Shown piece after piece: positions 56,314-64,000 of a stretch of 64,000 bases of DNA. Source of the stretch: Amycolatopsis thermoflava N1165 (GTDB lineage: Bacteria; Actinomycetota; Actinomycetes; Mycobacteriales; Pseudonocardiaceae). The stretch spans positions 4,005,560 through 4,069,559 of the forward strand of contig NZ_KI421511.1 of the NCBI RefSeq assembly GCF_000473265.1, in the 5' to 3' direction. Numbering within the stretch: position 1 is the first letter of the stretch; each line of letters starts with the position of its first letter. Under the pieces are notes generated by a model. It was not told where the DNA came from. It ran no database searches and saw nothing but the letters and a program-made list of their open reading frames with translations. The position numbers were made by a program, and so were the translations under genes.

Positions 56314-57875
56314 CCTCACGACCGCGGGACCGTTACGACGTGGTGGTCGTCGGCAGCGGTGCCGCGGGGCTGACGGCCGCCGTGGCTGCGGCTGATGCCG
56401 GAATGTCCGTTGTCGTGCTGGAAAAAGCCGCACAGCTGGGCGGCACGTCCGCGGTCGGCGGCGGGGTCATCTGGGCGCCGGGCAACGACCTGATGGCCGA
56501 GGCCGGGTTCCCCGACTCCCCGGCCGCCGCGCGCGCCTACCTCGGCACCGGCCGGATGAGCGCCGCGGAGATCGACGCCTACGTCGCGGACGCGCCGGCG
56601 GCGATCCGGTTCCTCACCCGTGCCGGGGTGCGGATGCGCCCGCTCGCCCGGCCCGACTACCACCCGGAGTGGCCCGGCGCGGCGCGCGGCCGCGGACTCG
56701 ACCAGGAGCCGTTCGACCCGCGCCCGTGGCCGGGACTCGCCGAGGCGATCCGCCCGCCGACCTACTTCCCGCTGATCACGATGGCCGAGCGGGACGCGCT
56801 GGCCGGCGGGGCCGCCGACCCGGGCCTGCTCGCCCAGCGGGCCGCCGACGGCGTCCGGACCATGGGCGGCGCGCTCGTCGGCCGGCTGCTCGTGGCCGCG
56901 CTCGAACGCGAGGTCGACATCGTGGCCGGCACCCCGGTGACCGGGCTCGAACCCGGCTGGACCGTCCGGGCGGGCCGCGAGATCCGCACGTCGGCCGTGG
57001 TCCTCGCCTCCGGCGGGTTCGAGTGGAATCCCACGCTGCGGGAGGCGTTCCTGCCCTTCCCGGTCACCCCGATCAGCGCGCCGAGCAACACCGGGGACGG
57101 CCTGGTCCTCGGGTTGCGGGCGGGCGCGGCGGTCGGCGACATGACCGCGGTGTGGGGCGTGCCGGTGCTCACCCCGCCCACCGCGCGCTACGACGGGCAG
57201 CAGTCCGGCCGGATGGGCAACGTCGAGATGACGCTGCCCGGTTCGCTCACCGTGACCGCCGCCGGGCGCCGGTTCGTCAACGAGGCCACCAACTACCACG
57301 ACCTCAACCGCGCGTTCGGCCCGATCGGCTCGCGCGCGTTCCTCGTGTTCGACCGCGCCTACCTGGACCGCTACCCCGTCGCCGGCTGCTCTGGTCCGCA
57401 ACCGTGGATGGTTCAGGCAGACACCGTGGCCGGGCTCGCGGCGGCCGCGGGAATCGATCCGGCTCTCGTCGAGACGGTCGAGGCGTTCAACGCGGCCGCG
57501 CGTCGCGGCGAGGACCCGGAGTTCGGCCGCGGTCAGAGCCCGCAGGACCGCCACCTCGGCGACCCGGCGGTCACCCCGAACCCGTGCCTCGCTCCGGTCG
57601 AGACCGCGCCGTTCTTCGCGGTGCCGGTGCACGCCGGAGTGCTCGGCACCGCGGGTGGCCTGGCGACCGACGGGAACGGTCAGGTGGTCGACCACGACGG
57701 CGCGCCGATCCCGGGGCTGTACGCGGCGGGTAACTGCGCGGCGACCCTGTTCCACGACGCCTACCCGGGCGGCGGCGCGACGCTGGGCTCGGCGGTCGTG
57801 CGGGCCTACCGGGTCGGACAGCATCTGGGATCGCTGGCCCGGTCCGTGGAACGGGAGGTAGCGTCGGCCGGGTGA
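56307..57875 (+). CDS. KstD-like FAD-dependent dehydrogenase 3
   Basis: This is a 522-residue flavoprotein from ATG 56307. The FAD loop is VVVGSGAAGLTAAVAAA, then EKAAQLGGTSAVGGGVIWAP. The C-terminal segment is GNCAATLFHDAYPGGGATL with the same Y-x3-G pair. It is the shortest and most divergent of the three paralogues. The GTG of metY overlaps its stop by 4 bp. A desaturase role is assumed from the family; fumarate-reductase-like activity cannot be excluded. Confidence 0.88.
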   Translation: MLTSRPRDRYDVVVVGSGAAGLTAAVAAADAGMSVVVLEKAAQLGGTSAVGGGVIWAPGNDLMAEAGFPDSPAAARAYLGTGRMSAAEIDAYVADAPAAIRFLTRAGVRMRPLARPDYHPEWPGAARGRGLDQEPFDPRPWPGLAEAIRPPTYFPLITMAERDALAGGAADPGLLAQRAADGVRTMGGALVGRLLVAALEREVDIVAGTPVTGLEPGWTVRAGREIRTSAVVLASGGFEWNPTLREAFLPFPVTPISAPSNTGDGLVLGLRAGAAVGDMTAVWGVPVLTPPTARYDGQQSGRMGNVEMTLPGSLTVTAAGRRFVNEATNYHDLNRAFGPIGSRAFLVFDRAYLDRYPVAGCSGPQPWMVQADTVAGLAAAAGIDPALVETVEAFNAAARRGEDPEFGRGQSPQDRHLGDPAVTPNPCLAPVETAPFFAVPVHAGVLGTAGGLATDGNGQVVDHDGAPIPGLYAAGNCAATLFHDAYPGGGATLGSAVVRAYRVGQHLGSLARSVEREVASAG

Positions 57876-59164
57876 GTGAGCGCAGCTGGGGCTTCCGCAC
57901 CCGCGCCCTGCACGCCGGCGGGTCTCCCGATCCGGTGACCGGGGCGCGGGCGGTGCCGATCTACCAGACCACGAGTTTCGTCTTCGAGGACGCGGCCGAC
58001 GCGGCGAACCTGTTCGCGTTGCAGAAGTACGGCAACATCTACAGCCGGATCGGCAACCCGACCGTGGCGGCCTTCGAAGAACGCCTCGCCAGCCTGGAGG
58101 GCGGCATCGGCGGCGTCGCGACCAGCAGCGGGCAGGCCGCGGAGTTCCTCACGTTCGCGGCGCTCACCGAGGCCGGCGACCACGTCGTGTCGGCGAGCGG
58201 GCTCTACGGCGGCACCGTCACGCAGCTGGACGGGACGCTGCGCCGCTTCGGCGTGGACACGACCTTCGTGGCCGGCGACAGCCTCGACGACTACGCGGCC
58301 GCGATCACCGACCGCACCCGGTTGATCTTCACCGAGGTCATCGGCAACCCGAGTGGCGGCATCGCGGACCTCGCCGGGCTCGCCGACCTCGCGCACAGTC
58401 ACGACATCCCGCTGGTGGTCGACGCGACGCTGGCGACGCCGTACCTGTGCCGCCCGATCGAGCACGGCGCGGACATCGTGCTGCACTCGGCGACGAAGTT
58501 CCTCGGCGGGCACGGCACCACGCTCGGCGGGATCGTCGTCGAATCGGGCACCTTCGACTGGGGCAACGGGAAGTTCCCGCGCATGACCGAGGTCGTGCCC
58601 AGCTACGGCGGCCTCAAGTACTGGGAAAACTTCGGCGAGTACGCGTTCTGCACCCGGCTGCGCGCCGAGCAGCTGCGCGACATCGGCGCGGTGCTGTCGC
58701 CGCATTCGGCGTTCCTGCTGCTCCAGGGCGTCGAGACGCTGCCGCAGCGGATGGACGCGCACCTGGCCAACGCCAAGGCGGTCGCGGAGTTCCTGGACGC
58801 CGACGACCGCGTGGCGTGGGTGAGCTACGCCGGGCTGCCCGGGCACAAGCACCACGAGCTGGCGAAGAAGTACCTGCCGCTCGGGCCGGGCGCGGTGTTC
58901 TCGTTCGGTGTCAAGGGCGGGCGCGCGGCCGGGGAGAAGTTCGTCGAGTCCGTCGAGCTGCTGTCGCACCTGGCGAACGTCGGCGACGCCCGCACGCTGG
59001 TCATCCACCCCGCGTCCACGACGCACCAGCAGCTCTCCGACGAGCAGCTGAAGGCGGGCGGCGTCGGCCCGGACCTGATCCGGCTGTCGGTGGGGCTGGA
59101 GGACGCCGAGGACATCCTGTGGGACATCGACCAGGCCCTCACCGCGGCGGTGAAGGCCGCATGA
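57872..59164 (+). CDS. metY: O-acetylhomoserine sulfhydrylase / PLP-dependent Cys-Met metabolism enzyme
   Basis: This is a 430-residue PLP enzyme of the trans-sulfuration family with the length and features of Met[13 protein letters not shown] near residue 53, the SSGQAAEFL loop, the PLP lysine in [16 protein letters not shown], and [11 protein letters not shown] near the C-terminus. It would make homocysteine (or methionine) from O-acetylhomoserine and sulfide or methanethiol. It starts inside the FAD3 stop codon region, so it is read with the catabolic operon, although its role may be independent. Confidence 0.92.
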   Translation: MSERSWGFRTRALHAGGSPDPVTGARAVPIYQTTSFVFEDAADAANLFALQKYGNIYSRIGNPTVAAFEERLASLEGGIGGVATSSGQAAEFLTFAALTEAGDHVVSASGLYGGTVTQLDGTLRRFGVDTTFVAGDSLDDYAAAITDRTRLIFTEVIGNPSGGIADLAGLADLAHSHDIPLVVDATLATPYLCRPIEHGADIVLHSATKFLGGHGTTLGGIVVESGTFDWGNGKFPRMTEVVPSYGGLKYWENFGEYAFCTRLRAEQLRDIGAVLSPHSAFLLLQGVETLPQRMDAHLANAKAVAEFLDADDRVAWVSYAGLPGHKHHELAKKYLPLGPGAVFSFGVKGGRAAGEKFVESVELLSHLANVGDARTLVIHPASTTHQQLSDEQLKAGGVGPDLIRLSVGLEDAEDILWDIDQALTAAVKAA

Positions 59165-59691
59165 GCCTGGAGACGACCGTGCCCGCCGGAGCCGTCCGGT
59201 CGGAATCGCCCCTGTCCTGGTCCCCGCCGACCGCGCGGGAGCGGCTCGCGCTGCTGTCGCGGACGAAATCGGTGACGATCGTGGGCGCGTCGGACAACCC
59301 GGCGCGGCCGAGCTACTTCGTCGCGACCTACCTGCTGTCCTCCAGCGAGTACGAGGTGCACTTCGTCAACCCCCGGCTGTCGTCGCTGCTGGGCCGTCCG
59401 GTGTACCCGTCGCTGGCCGACGTGCCGGGCGAGCCGGACCTGGTCAGCGTGTTCCGCAAGCACTCCGACCTGCCCGAAGTGGCCGAGGAAGTGATCAAGG
59501 CGGGCGCTCGGACGCTGTGGCTGCAGCTGGGCCTGTGGCACGAGCCGGTGGCGCAGCGGGCGAGCGAGGCCGGCCTGGACGTGGTGATGAACCGGTGCGT
59601 GAAGATCGAGCACGCGCGCTTCGCGGGCGGGTTGCACCTGGCCGGTTTCAACACCGGGGTGATCTCGTCGCGGCGGCGGTTGAAGGCCTGA
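59161..59691 (+). CDS. CoA-binding domain protein
   Basis: This is a 176-residue protein from ATG 59161, a single CoA-binding Rossmann domain (SVTIVGASDNPARPSYFVAT, then VHFVNPRLSSLLGRPVYPSL, and LWLQLGLWHEPVAQ). Single-domain YccU/YneT-like proteins of this kind often follow metY in actinobacteria. The function is not known. It overlaps metY by 4 bp and ends the operon. Confidence 0.9.
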   Translation: MSLETTVPAGAVRSESPLSWSPPTARERLALLSRTKSVTIVGASDNPARPSYFVATYLLSSSEYEVHFVNPRLSSLLGRPVYPSLADVPGEPDLVSVFRKHSDLPEVAEEVIKAGARTLWLQLGLWHEPVAQRASEAGLDVVMNRCVKIEHARFAGGLHLAGFNTGVISSRRRLKA

Positions 59692-59814
59692 TCCCTTGCC
59701 CACGGAAGCGATCCGGCGCAACTCACCCTCCACTGCGGCTCCTCCGGGAACGGCCGTTCGTGTCAGACTCGGTGGTGTGGCGGGAAGTTCCCCGTGTGGA
59801 GGTGGGTGCTGGTG

Positions 59815-60579
59815 ATGGCGAACGGTGTGCAGGTGACCTACGTCGGCGGCCCGACGCTGCTGCTGGAGGTGGGTGGCAAGCGGTTCCTGACCGACCCGAC
59901 GTTCAGCCCGACCGGCGTGCACGAGACGACGCCGGGGCGGCCGCTGACGAAGACGGAGGGCCCCGGCCTGTCCGCGGCGGAGATCGGCCCGGTCGACGCG
60001 GTGCTGCTGTCGCACGACCAGCACGCGGACAACCTCGACCCGGACGGTCGCCGGTACGTCGAGGAAGCCCTGCTGACGCTGACCACGCCGAGCGGCGCGC
60101 GCCGGCTGGGCGGCACCGCGCAGGGGCTCGCGCCGTGGCACCAGCTGCACATCGGACCGGTCGCGGTGACCGCCGTGCCTGCCCAGCACGGGCCGAAGGG
60201 CAGCGAGGAGCTGACCGGTGAGGTCATCGGTTTCGTGCTGACCGGCCAGGACCTGCCGACGGTGTACGTCAGCGGGGACAACGCGTCGCTCGACGTGGTG
60301 CGGGACATCTCCCGCCGCCTGCGGCGCCTGGACCTGGCGGTGCTGTTCGCCGGCGCCGCGCGCACGTCCCTGTTCGACGGCGCCCCGCTGACCCTGACCA
60401 GCGAGGACGCCGCCGAGGCCGCCCACGCGCTGCGGGCGCGCAACATCGTGCCCGTGCACACCCGCGGGTGGGCCCACTTCAGCGAGGGCCCCGACGAGGT
60501 GCGGAAGGCGTTCGCCGGGGCGGGGCTGAGCGACCGACTGCACGTACTGGAACCGGGCGAAAGCACGCACATCAGCTGA
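59815..60579 (+). CDS. Metallo-beta-lactamase-fold hydrolase (UlaG-like)
   Basis: This is a protein of about 254 residues. The metal motif is SHDQHADNLD, the H-x-x-H-x-D-x type of the UlaG/L-ascorbate-lactonase-like group, with AQHG and VYVSGDNASLD further on and a late HTRGWAHF. The start is one of several close codons: ATG 59815 (MANGVQVTYVGGP) or GTG 59812 or 59806, with GGAGG at 59798-59802. The substrate is unknown. It is separated by 123 bp from the upstream operon. Confidence 0.85.
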   Translation: MANGVQVTYVGGPTLLLEVGGKRFLTDPTFSPTGVHETTPGRPLTKTEGPGLSAAEIGPVDAVLLSHDQHADNLDPDGRRYVEEALLTLTTPSGARRLGGTAQGLAPWHQLHIGPVAVTAVPAQHGPKGSEELTGEVIGFVLTGQDLPTVYVSGDNASLDVVRDISRRLRRLDLAVLFAGAARTSLFDGAPLTLTSEDAAEAAHALRARNIVPVHTRGWAHFSEGPDEVRKAFAGAGLSDRLHVLEPGESTHIS

Positions 60580-61142
60580 TGCGTGCGGTACCACCGGCTT
60601 GGCTGTTCTGCTGACCGGCAACGCGGGCGGCACAGTGCGGTGATCAGCCGCATCACCGCCCACGGCGGCGGCACTTGTGGAGGGCGGCGGGTGAGCGCAC
60701 GCGGTCCGTGGCGGTTCCGCTGGTGCGGAACCTGGGCGGGTCGCGGCACCGCCGGACGGCGCCGAGCGGGCGCACGGAAAGCCCGCGGCGGAAGCCGCGG
60801 TCTCGCCGGCGCCGGACCTCGCGGAGGTCGCGACACTGCCGGACGCCGGCGACCGAGCGCGCAACACGCCTCGGTGGAAGCGGCGGTTCGCTGGTGCTGG
60901 GCGACAGAGTGCGGGCCGCTCAGCACCACTTGCGTTTCTCGGTCATCGGTACTGCCGGCCCGCCACACCGCGCGGGCACGTGCCCGCAGGCGACAGCCAA
61001 CCCGCGGACATGCCCCAACGACGGCCCAGTCCGGACCAGGCGCCCCCTCGCGTCGTGCTCCGACTGCACGGGCGGCGATGCCGCCCGATCGCTGAGCAGG
61101 CGGACGCGTCCCGCCGCCGGGATGACCGCGCGCCAGGCGCGC
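60580..61142. other. Gene-free region between MBL-fold gene and alc
   Basis: This is 563 bp between two convergent genes. Open frames exist on both strands, but their translations are Arg/Pro/Ala/Gly-rich, without recognisable motifs and without ribosome sites. I see no gene, repeat or convincing terminator here. Confidence 0.6.
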
Positions 61143-62147
61143 TCAGCCCGCGCTGTCGGTGAACCGCCGTTCGAAGTCCGCCCGGCCCCGCTCGGTCAGC
61201 GCGCCCCACAGGCGCAGCCGCGCCATGCCGCCGTCCGGGTAGATGTCCAGGCGCACCTCGCTCAGCTCGCGTGGCTCCGGCACCAGGAACCGGTGCCGCG
61301 TGTCCGGCTGGAGGCGGGTCCTCGGCAGCACCTCGAACCACGAACCGTCCAACCGTCCGCTCAACGACGCCCAGCCCGGCGCGTTGCCCTTGAAGTGCGT
61401 CGTGTCCAGCTCGGCCAGCCGCGGCACGCCCGCGCCGGCCAGTGCGACCGACACCCAGTCGTTGCCGTCGTCGCGGCGGCGGGCCGTCTCCCAGCCCTCC
61501 CCCATCACCGCGGCGAACCCGGGCGAGATCAGGTTCGACGGCGACGAGTAGAACATGTTCGAGCAGCCCACCACGCGCGCGCCGTTCTCCAGCGCCGCCA
61601 GGTCCAGGGCCGCCGGGTCGACCAGCCGCGGGTCCGCCACCGGCGCGCCGTGCACCCGGAACCGCGCGACTCCGCCGTCCGGGTGGATCGACAGCCGCAC
61701 GTGGGTCCAGCGCCGCGGCGACGACACGGCGAAGAAGTTCTCCGAGTCCCCCGCCAGCGGCGACTTCGGCACCAGCGGCGTCCACTCCAGCTCGGCCAGC
61801 TCCGCCGGGCTCGGGTAGCCGTCGACGGCGACCGCCTCCACCGACGCGAACGGCGGGTAGTTGCCGGTGAAGAACGCGGTGTCCACGACCACCCCGGTCA
61901 CCACGCCGGGCAACCCGAGCCGCACGACCGCCTGGTCCACGCCCGGCTCCCGGCGTCGCCGCGTCTCCCAGCCGTCGTAGATCTGCCCCTTGTGCCCGAA
62001 GTTCCACGGGCGGAACTCCGCGGGCTCCGGCTTGATCAGGTTCTCCCGCTCGGCGAAGGCCTCGTCGTTGGCCCACACCACGCTGCCGCCGACCCGGCGC
62101 GACGCCAGATCCGGCTCATGAGTCCACTCCGGACGTTCGGTCAACAC
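61143..62147 (-). CDS. alc: Allantoicase
   Basis: Allantoicase hydrolyses allantoate to ureidoglycolate and urea. The start is GTG 62147 ([20 protein letters not shown]), overlapping the allB stop by 7 bp, giving 334 residues, the family length. The two tandem allantoicase (jelly-roll) repeats are visible: [28 protein letters not shown] and [12 protein letters not shown] in the first, and [20 protein letters not shown] and [13 protein letters not shown] in the second. It is co-transcribed with allB. Confidence 0.95.
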   Translation of the reverse strand: MLTERPEWTHEPDLASRRVGGSVVWANDEAFAERENLIKPEPAEFRPWNFGHKGQIYDGWETRRRREPGVDQAVVRLGLPGVVTGVVVDTAFFTGNYPPFASVEAVAVDGYPSPAELAELEWTPLVPKSPLAGDSENFFAVSSPRRWTHVRLSIHPDGGVARFRVHGAPVADPRLVDPAALDLAALENGARVVGCSNMFYSSPSNLISPGFAAVMGEGWETARRRDDGNDWVSVALAGAGVPRLAELDTTHFKGNAPGWASLSGRLDGSWFEVLPRTRLQPDTRHRFLVPEPRELSEVRLDIYPDGGMARLRLWGALTERGRADFERRFTDSAG

Positions 62148-63466
62148 TGCCCTCGATTCAGCAACTCGCCCCGCGGACTGTCCCCGGTGACTTCCTGGCC
62201 CCGCAACCACGTCTGCCGCACCACACCGCGCAGCGGGCTGCCGTCGTAGGCGCTCACCGGGTTCCGGTGGCGCAGCTTCGCGACGTCCACGACGAACTCC
62301 TCGTCCGGCGCGAACACGCAGAAATCCGCGTCGTACCCGACCGCGATGCGACCCTTGCGCGTCATCCCCGCCAGTTCCGCCGGCCGCGTCGCCATCCAGC
62401 GCACCACGTCCGCCAGCGTGTGCCCGCGCCGCGCGGCCCCGCTCCACACCGCGGACAACCCGACCTGCAGCCCGGAGATCCCGCCCCACGCCTCGCCGAA
62501 GTCGCCGCTGTCGAACCGCTTCAGCTCCGGCGTGCACGGCGAGTGGTCGCTCACCACGCAGTCGATCACGCCGTCGGCCAGCCCCTGCCACAGCCGATCG
62601 CGGTTACCTGCCTCGCGGATCGGCGGGCAGCACTTGAACTGCGTCGCGCCGTCGCGGATCTCCTCCGCGGTGAAGCTGAGGTAGTGCGGGCACGTCTCGA
62701 CCGTCAGCGCGACCCCCTCGGCGCGGGCCGTCGCGATCATCGGCAGGGCGTCCGAAGAGGACAGGTGCAGGATGTGCGCCCGCGCCCCGGTGCGCCGCGC
62801 CAGCTCGATGACCCGCGCGATCGCCCGGTTCTCCGCCTCGGGCGGCCGCGACGCCAGGAACCCCGCATACCGCGGGCCGTGCGGTCGCGGCGCCGCGTCG
62901 ATCGTCGGCGCGTCCTCGGCGTGCACGATCATCAGCGCGCCGAGCGCGGCGAGGATCCGCAGGTCGGCCTCCAGTTCGGCGTCGTCGAGCGGCGGGAACT
63001 CGTCGACGCCCGAGTGCAGCAGGAAGCACTTGAACCCGAACACCCCGGCCTCGTGCAGGGCCGCCAATTGCCCGCCGTTGCCGGGGATCGCGCCGCCCCA
63101 GAACCCGACGTCGACGTGCACCCGCCCGGCCGCGGTCTTCCGCTTCACGTCCAGCGCGTCCGGGTCGACGGTCGGTGGCAGGCTGTTCAGCGGCATGTCC
63201 ACGATCGTGGTGACCCCGCCCGCCGCGGCCGCGCGGGTGGCCGTCTCGAAGCCCTCCCACTCGGCGCGGCCGGGGTCGTTGACGTGCACGTGCGTGTCGA
63301 CGAGCCCGGGCATCAGGACGACGTCCTCCCCCAGCTCGACGACCCGGTCACCGGACAACGCGCGGCCAGGTTCGACGGCCGTGATCCGTCCTCTGTCGAC
63401 ACCGACCGAGCACGGCCCGTCGCCCGCGGCCGTGATCGCGCGCCGCGCCCGGAAGACCAGTTCCAC
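62141..63466 (-). CDS. allB: Allantoinase
   Basis: Allantoinase opens the hydantoin ring of allantoin to allantoate. It is a 441-residue cyclic amidohydrolase starting at GTG 63466 with AAGGAG 7-8 nt upstream. Metal-site features: DTHVHVND (H-x-H), FKCFLLHSG (the carbamylated lysine), MIVHAED and [10 protein letters not shown] (histidines), and [11 protein letters not shown] (aspartate). It is the first gene of allB-alc, divergent from the regulator at 63523. Confidence 0.96.
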   Translation of the reverse strand: MELVFRARRAITAAGDGPCSVGVDRGRITAVEPGRALSGDRVVELGEDVVLMPGLVDTHVHVNDPGRAEWEGFETATRAAAAGGVTTIVDMPLNSLPPTVDPDALDVKRKTAAGRVHVDVGFWGGAIPGNGGQLAALHEAGVFGFKCFLLHSGVDEFPPLDDAELEADLRILAALGALMIVHAEDAPTIDAAPRPHGPRYAGFLASRPPEAENRAIARVIELARRTGARAHILHLSSSDALPMIATARAEGVALTVETCPHYLSFTAEEIRDGATQFKCCPPIREAGNRDRLWQGLADGVIDCVVSDHSPCTPELKRFDSGDFGEAWGGISGLQVGLSAVWSGAARRGHTLADVVRWMATRPAELAGMTRKGRIAVGYDADFCVFAPDEEFVVDVAKLRHRNPVSAYDGSPLRGVVRQTWLRGQEVTGDSPRGELLNRGQC

Positions 63467-63498
63467 CCGGCACTCCTTTCGTCCGCTTCCAGTTCCCC

Positions 63499-63523
63499 CG
63501 CCCGTACGGTTACCGTGCGGGCG
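63499..63523. promoter_or_regulatory. 25-bp near-perfect palindrome, probable operator of the allantoin locus
   Basis: CGCCCGTACGGT (63499-63510), a central T, then ACCGTGCGGGCG (63512-63523): 11 of 12 positions pair. It lies in the 56-bp gap between the divergent allB and regulator starts and covers the first base of the regulator's GTG. TACCGT (63511-63516) looks like a -10 box with the start codon at the expected transcription start. Confidence 0.75.
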
Positions 63524-63993
63524 TGGAACTGCAAGCCGAGTTCACCACCGAACCGTTCCGCGGCGAGGGCGAGCCGCCCGAGCACGCCGTCCGGGCGCGC
63601 ACCGCCGCCGAGGAGGCCGGCCTGTCCGTGGACTTCGGCCCGCTCGGCACCACCGCCCGCGGCGACGCGGACGCCCTGCTCGGCGCGCTCCCGGCCATCG
63701 CGCGGGCCGCGTTGGACGGCGGCGCGAACCGCCTGACCCTGCAGCTGTCCACGCCGACCGCCGCGAGCGAACCGGCCGGTGCGCCGCCCACCACGCTGGA
63801 GCGGCTGATCGCCGACGTCGAGCGGGAGCTCGGCTGCAGGCTGGCCGACCTGGACCGGCCCGGCAAGCAACGCGCCGTGCGCCTGCTGGAGGAGCGCGGT
63901 GCGTTCGCCATGCGCAGGGCCGCACCCACCGTCGCCGAAGCACTCGGCGTCACCCGGTTCACGGTCTACAACTATCTCAACCGCGAGCCATGA
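63523..63993 (+). CDS. Helix-turn-helix regulator with thiamin-binding-like N-terminal domain, probably allantoin-responsive
   Basis: This is a 156-residue protein from GTG 63523. The N-terminal 90 residues ([61 protein letters not shown]) resemble the MTH1187/YkoF ferredoxin-like ligand-binding fold. The C-terminal part ([17 protein letters not shown], then [19 protein letters not shown]) is a helix-turn-helix of the HTH_22 type. It has no ribosome site and looks leaderless. Control of allB-alc through the palindrome is inferred. The gene ends 7 bp before the window edge. Confidence 0.78.
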   Translation: MELQAEFTTEPFRGEGEPPEHAVRARTAAEEAGLSVDFGPLGTTARGDADALLGALPAIARAALDGGANRLTLQLSTPTAASEPAGAPPTTLERLIADVERELGCRLADLDRPGKQRAVRLLEERGAFAMRRAAPTVAEALGVTRFTVYNYLNREP

Positions 63994-64000
63994 TTTCAAC

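Noticed and set aside
60583-61095. 170-residue plus-strand open frame between the MBL-fold gene and alc
   Set aside because: Arg/Gly/Ala-rich composition, no motif, no ribosome site, and competing open frames on both strands.

Overview
The window is high-GC actinobacterial chromosome from a filamentous, probably Pseudonocardiaceae (Amycolatopsis-like) organism. The grounds are the base composition and frequent GTG starts, a WhiG-type sporulation sigma factor, actinomycete-type genes (MapB with a proline-rich N-terminus, DUF2631, DUF2469, an adenylylation-type GlnD/PII/AmtB set), TTGTCCACA-type DnaA boxes, and a gene order that follows the Mycobacterium tuberculosis Rv2861c-Rv2920c interval almost gene for gene. 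The taxonomic call is inference from content.

From 1 to 41.4 kb is a conserved housekeeping block, mostly on the minus strand: methionine aminopeptidase, a GNAT protein, isoprenoid synthesis (ispG, dxr) with the site-2 protease Rip1, rlmN, cdsA-frr-pyrH, tsf-rpsB, an M23 peptidase on the plus strand, whiG-type sigma, xerC, dprA-comM-yraN, DUF2469-rnhB-lepB, rplS, trmD-rimM-khpA-rpsP, an amidohydrolase with ffh, then glnD-glnB-amtB under a probable GlnR site. Lineage-specific inserts sit between these genes: an AraC/VOC pair with an internally deleted Uma2 protein, a PadR regulator, a methyltransferase, a two-domain VOC protein, two CPBP proteases, a pair of paralogous membrane proteins, a 27-bp G-rich tandem array of about 740 bp, a second low-complexity repeat tract, and several decayed genes.

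From 41.6 to 43.5 kb are an RlmA-type rRNA methyltransferase, an FhuF-like 2Fe-2S protein and a TetR pseudogene.

From 43.5 to 59.7 kb is an accessory catabolic island. A minus-strand operon (MHS-family transporter, Gfo/Idh/MocA oxidoreductase, TIM-barrel isomerase/dehydratase-like protein, shikimate-dehydrogenase-like protein, KstD-like flavoprotein, then an alpha/beta hydrolase) and two plus-strand operons (KstD-like flavoprotein, VOC protein, SDR, LysR; then YciI-like protein, zinc alcohol dehydrogenase, a third KstD-like flavoprotein, MetY, CoA-binding protein) are linked by two closely related LysR regulators. Each LysR gene is followed by the same conserved promoter element of about 45 bp. 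My working model is uptake and stepwise dehydrogenation (ring desaturation or aromatisation) of a hydroaromatic or cyclic keto acid; the substrate is unknown. This is the best candidate for an undescribed system in the window.

From 59.8 to 64 kb are a metallo-beta-lactamase-fold protein and an allantoin-degradation locus (allB-alc), divergent from a regulator whose GTG start lies inside a 25-bp palindrome and looks leaderless.
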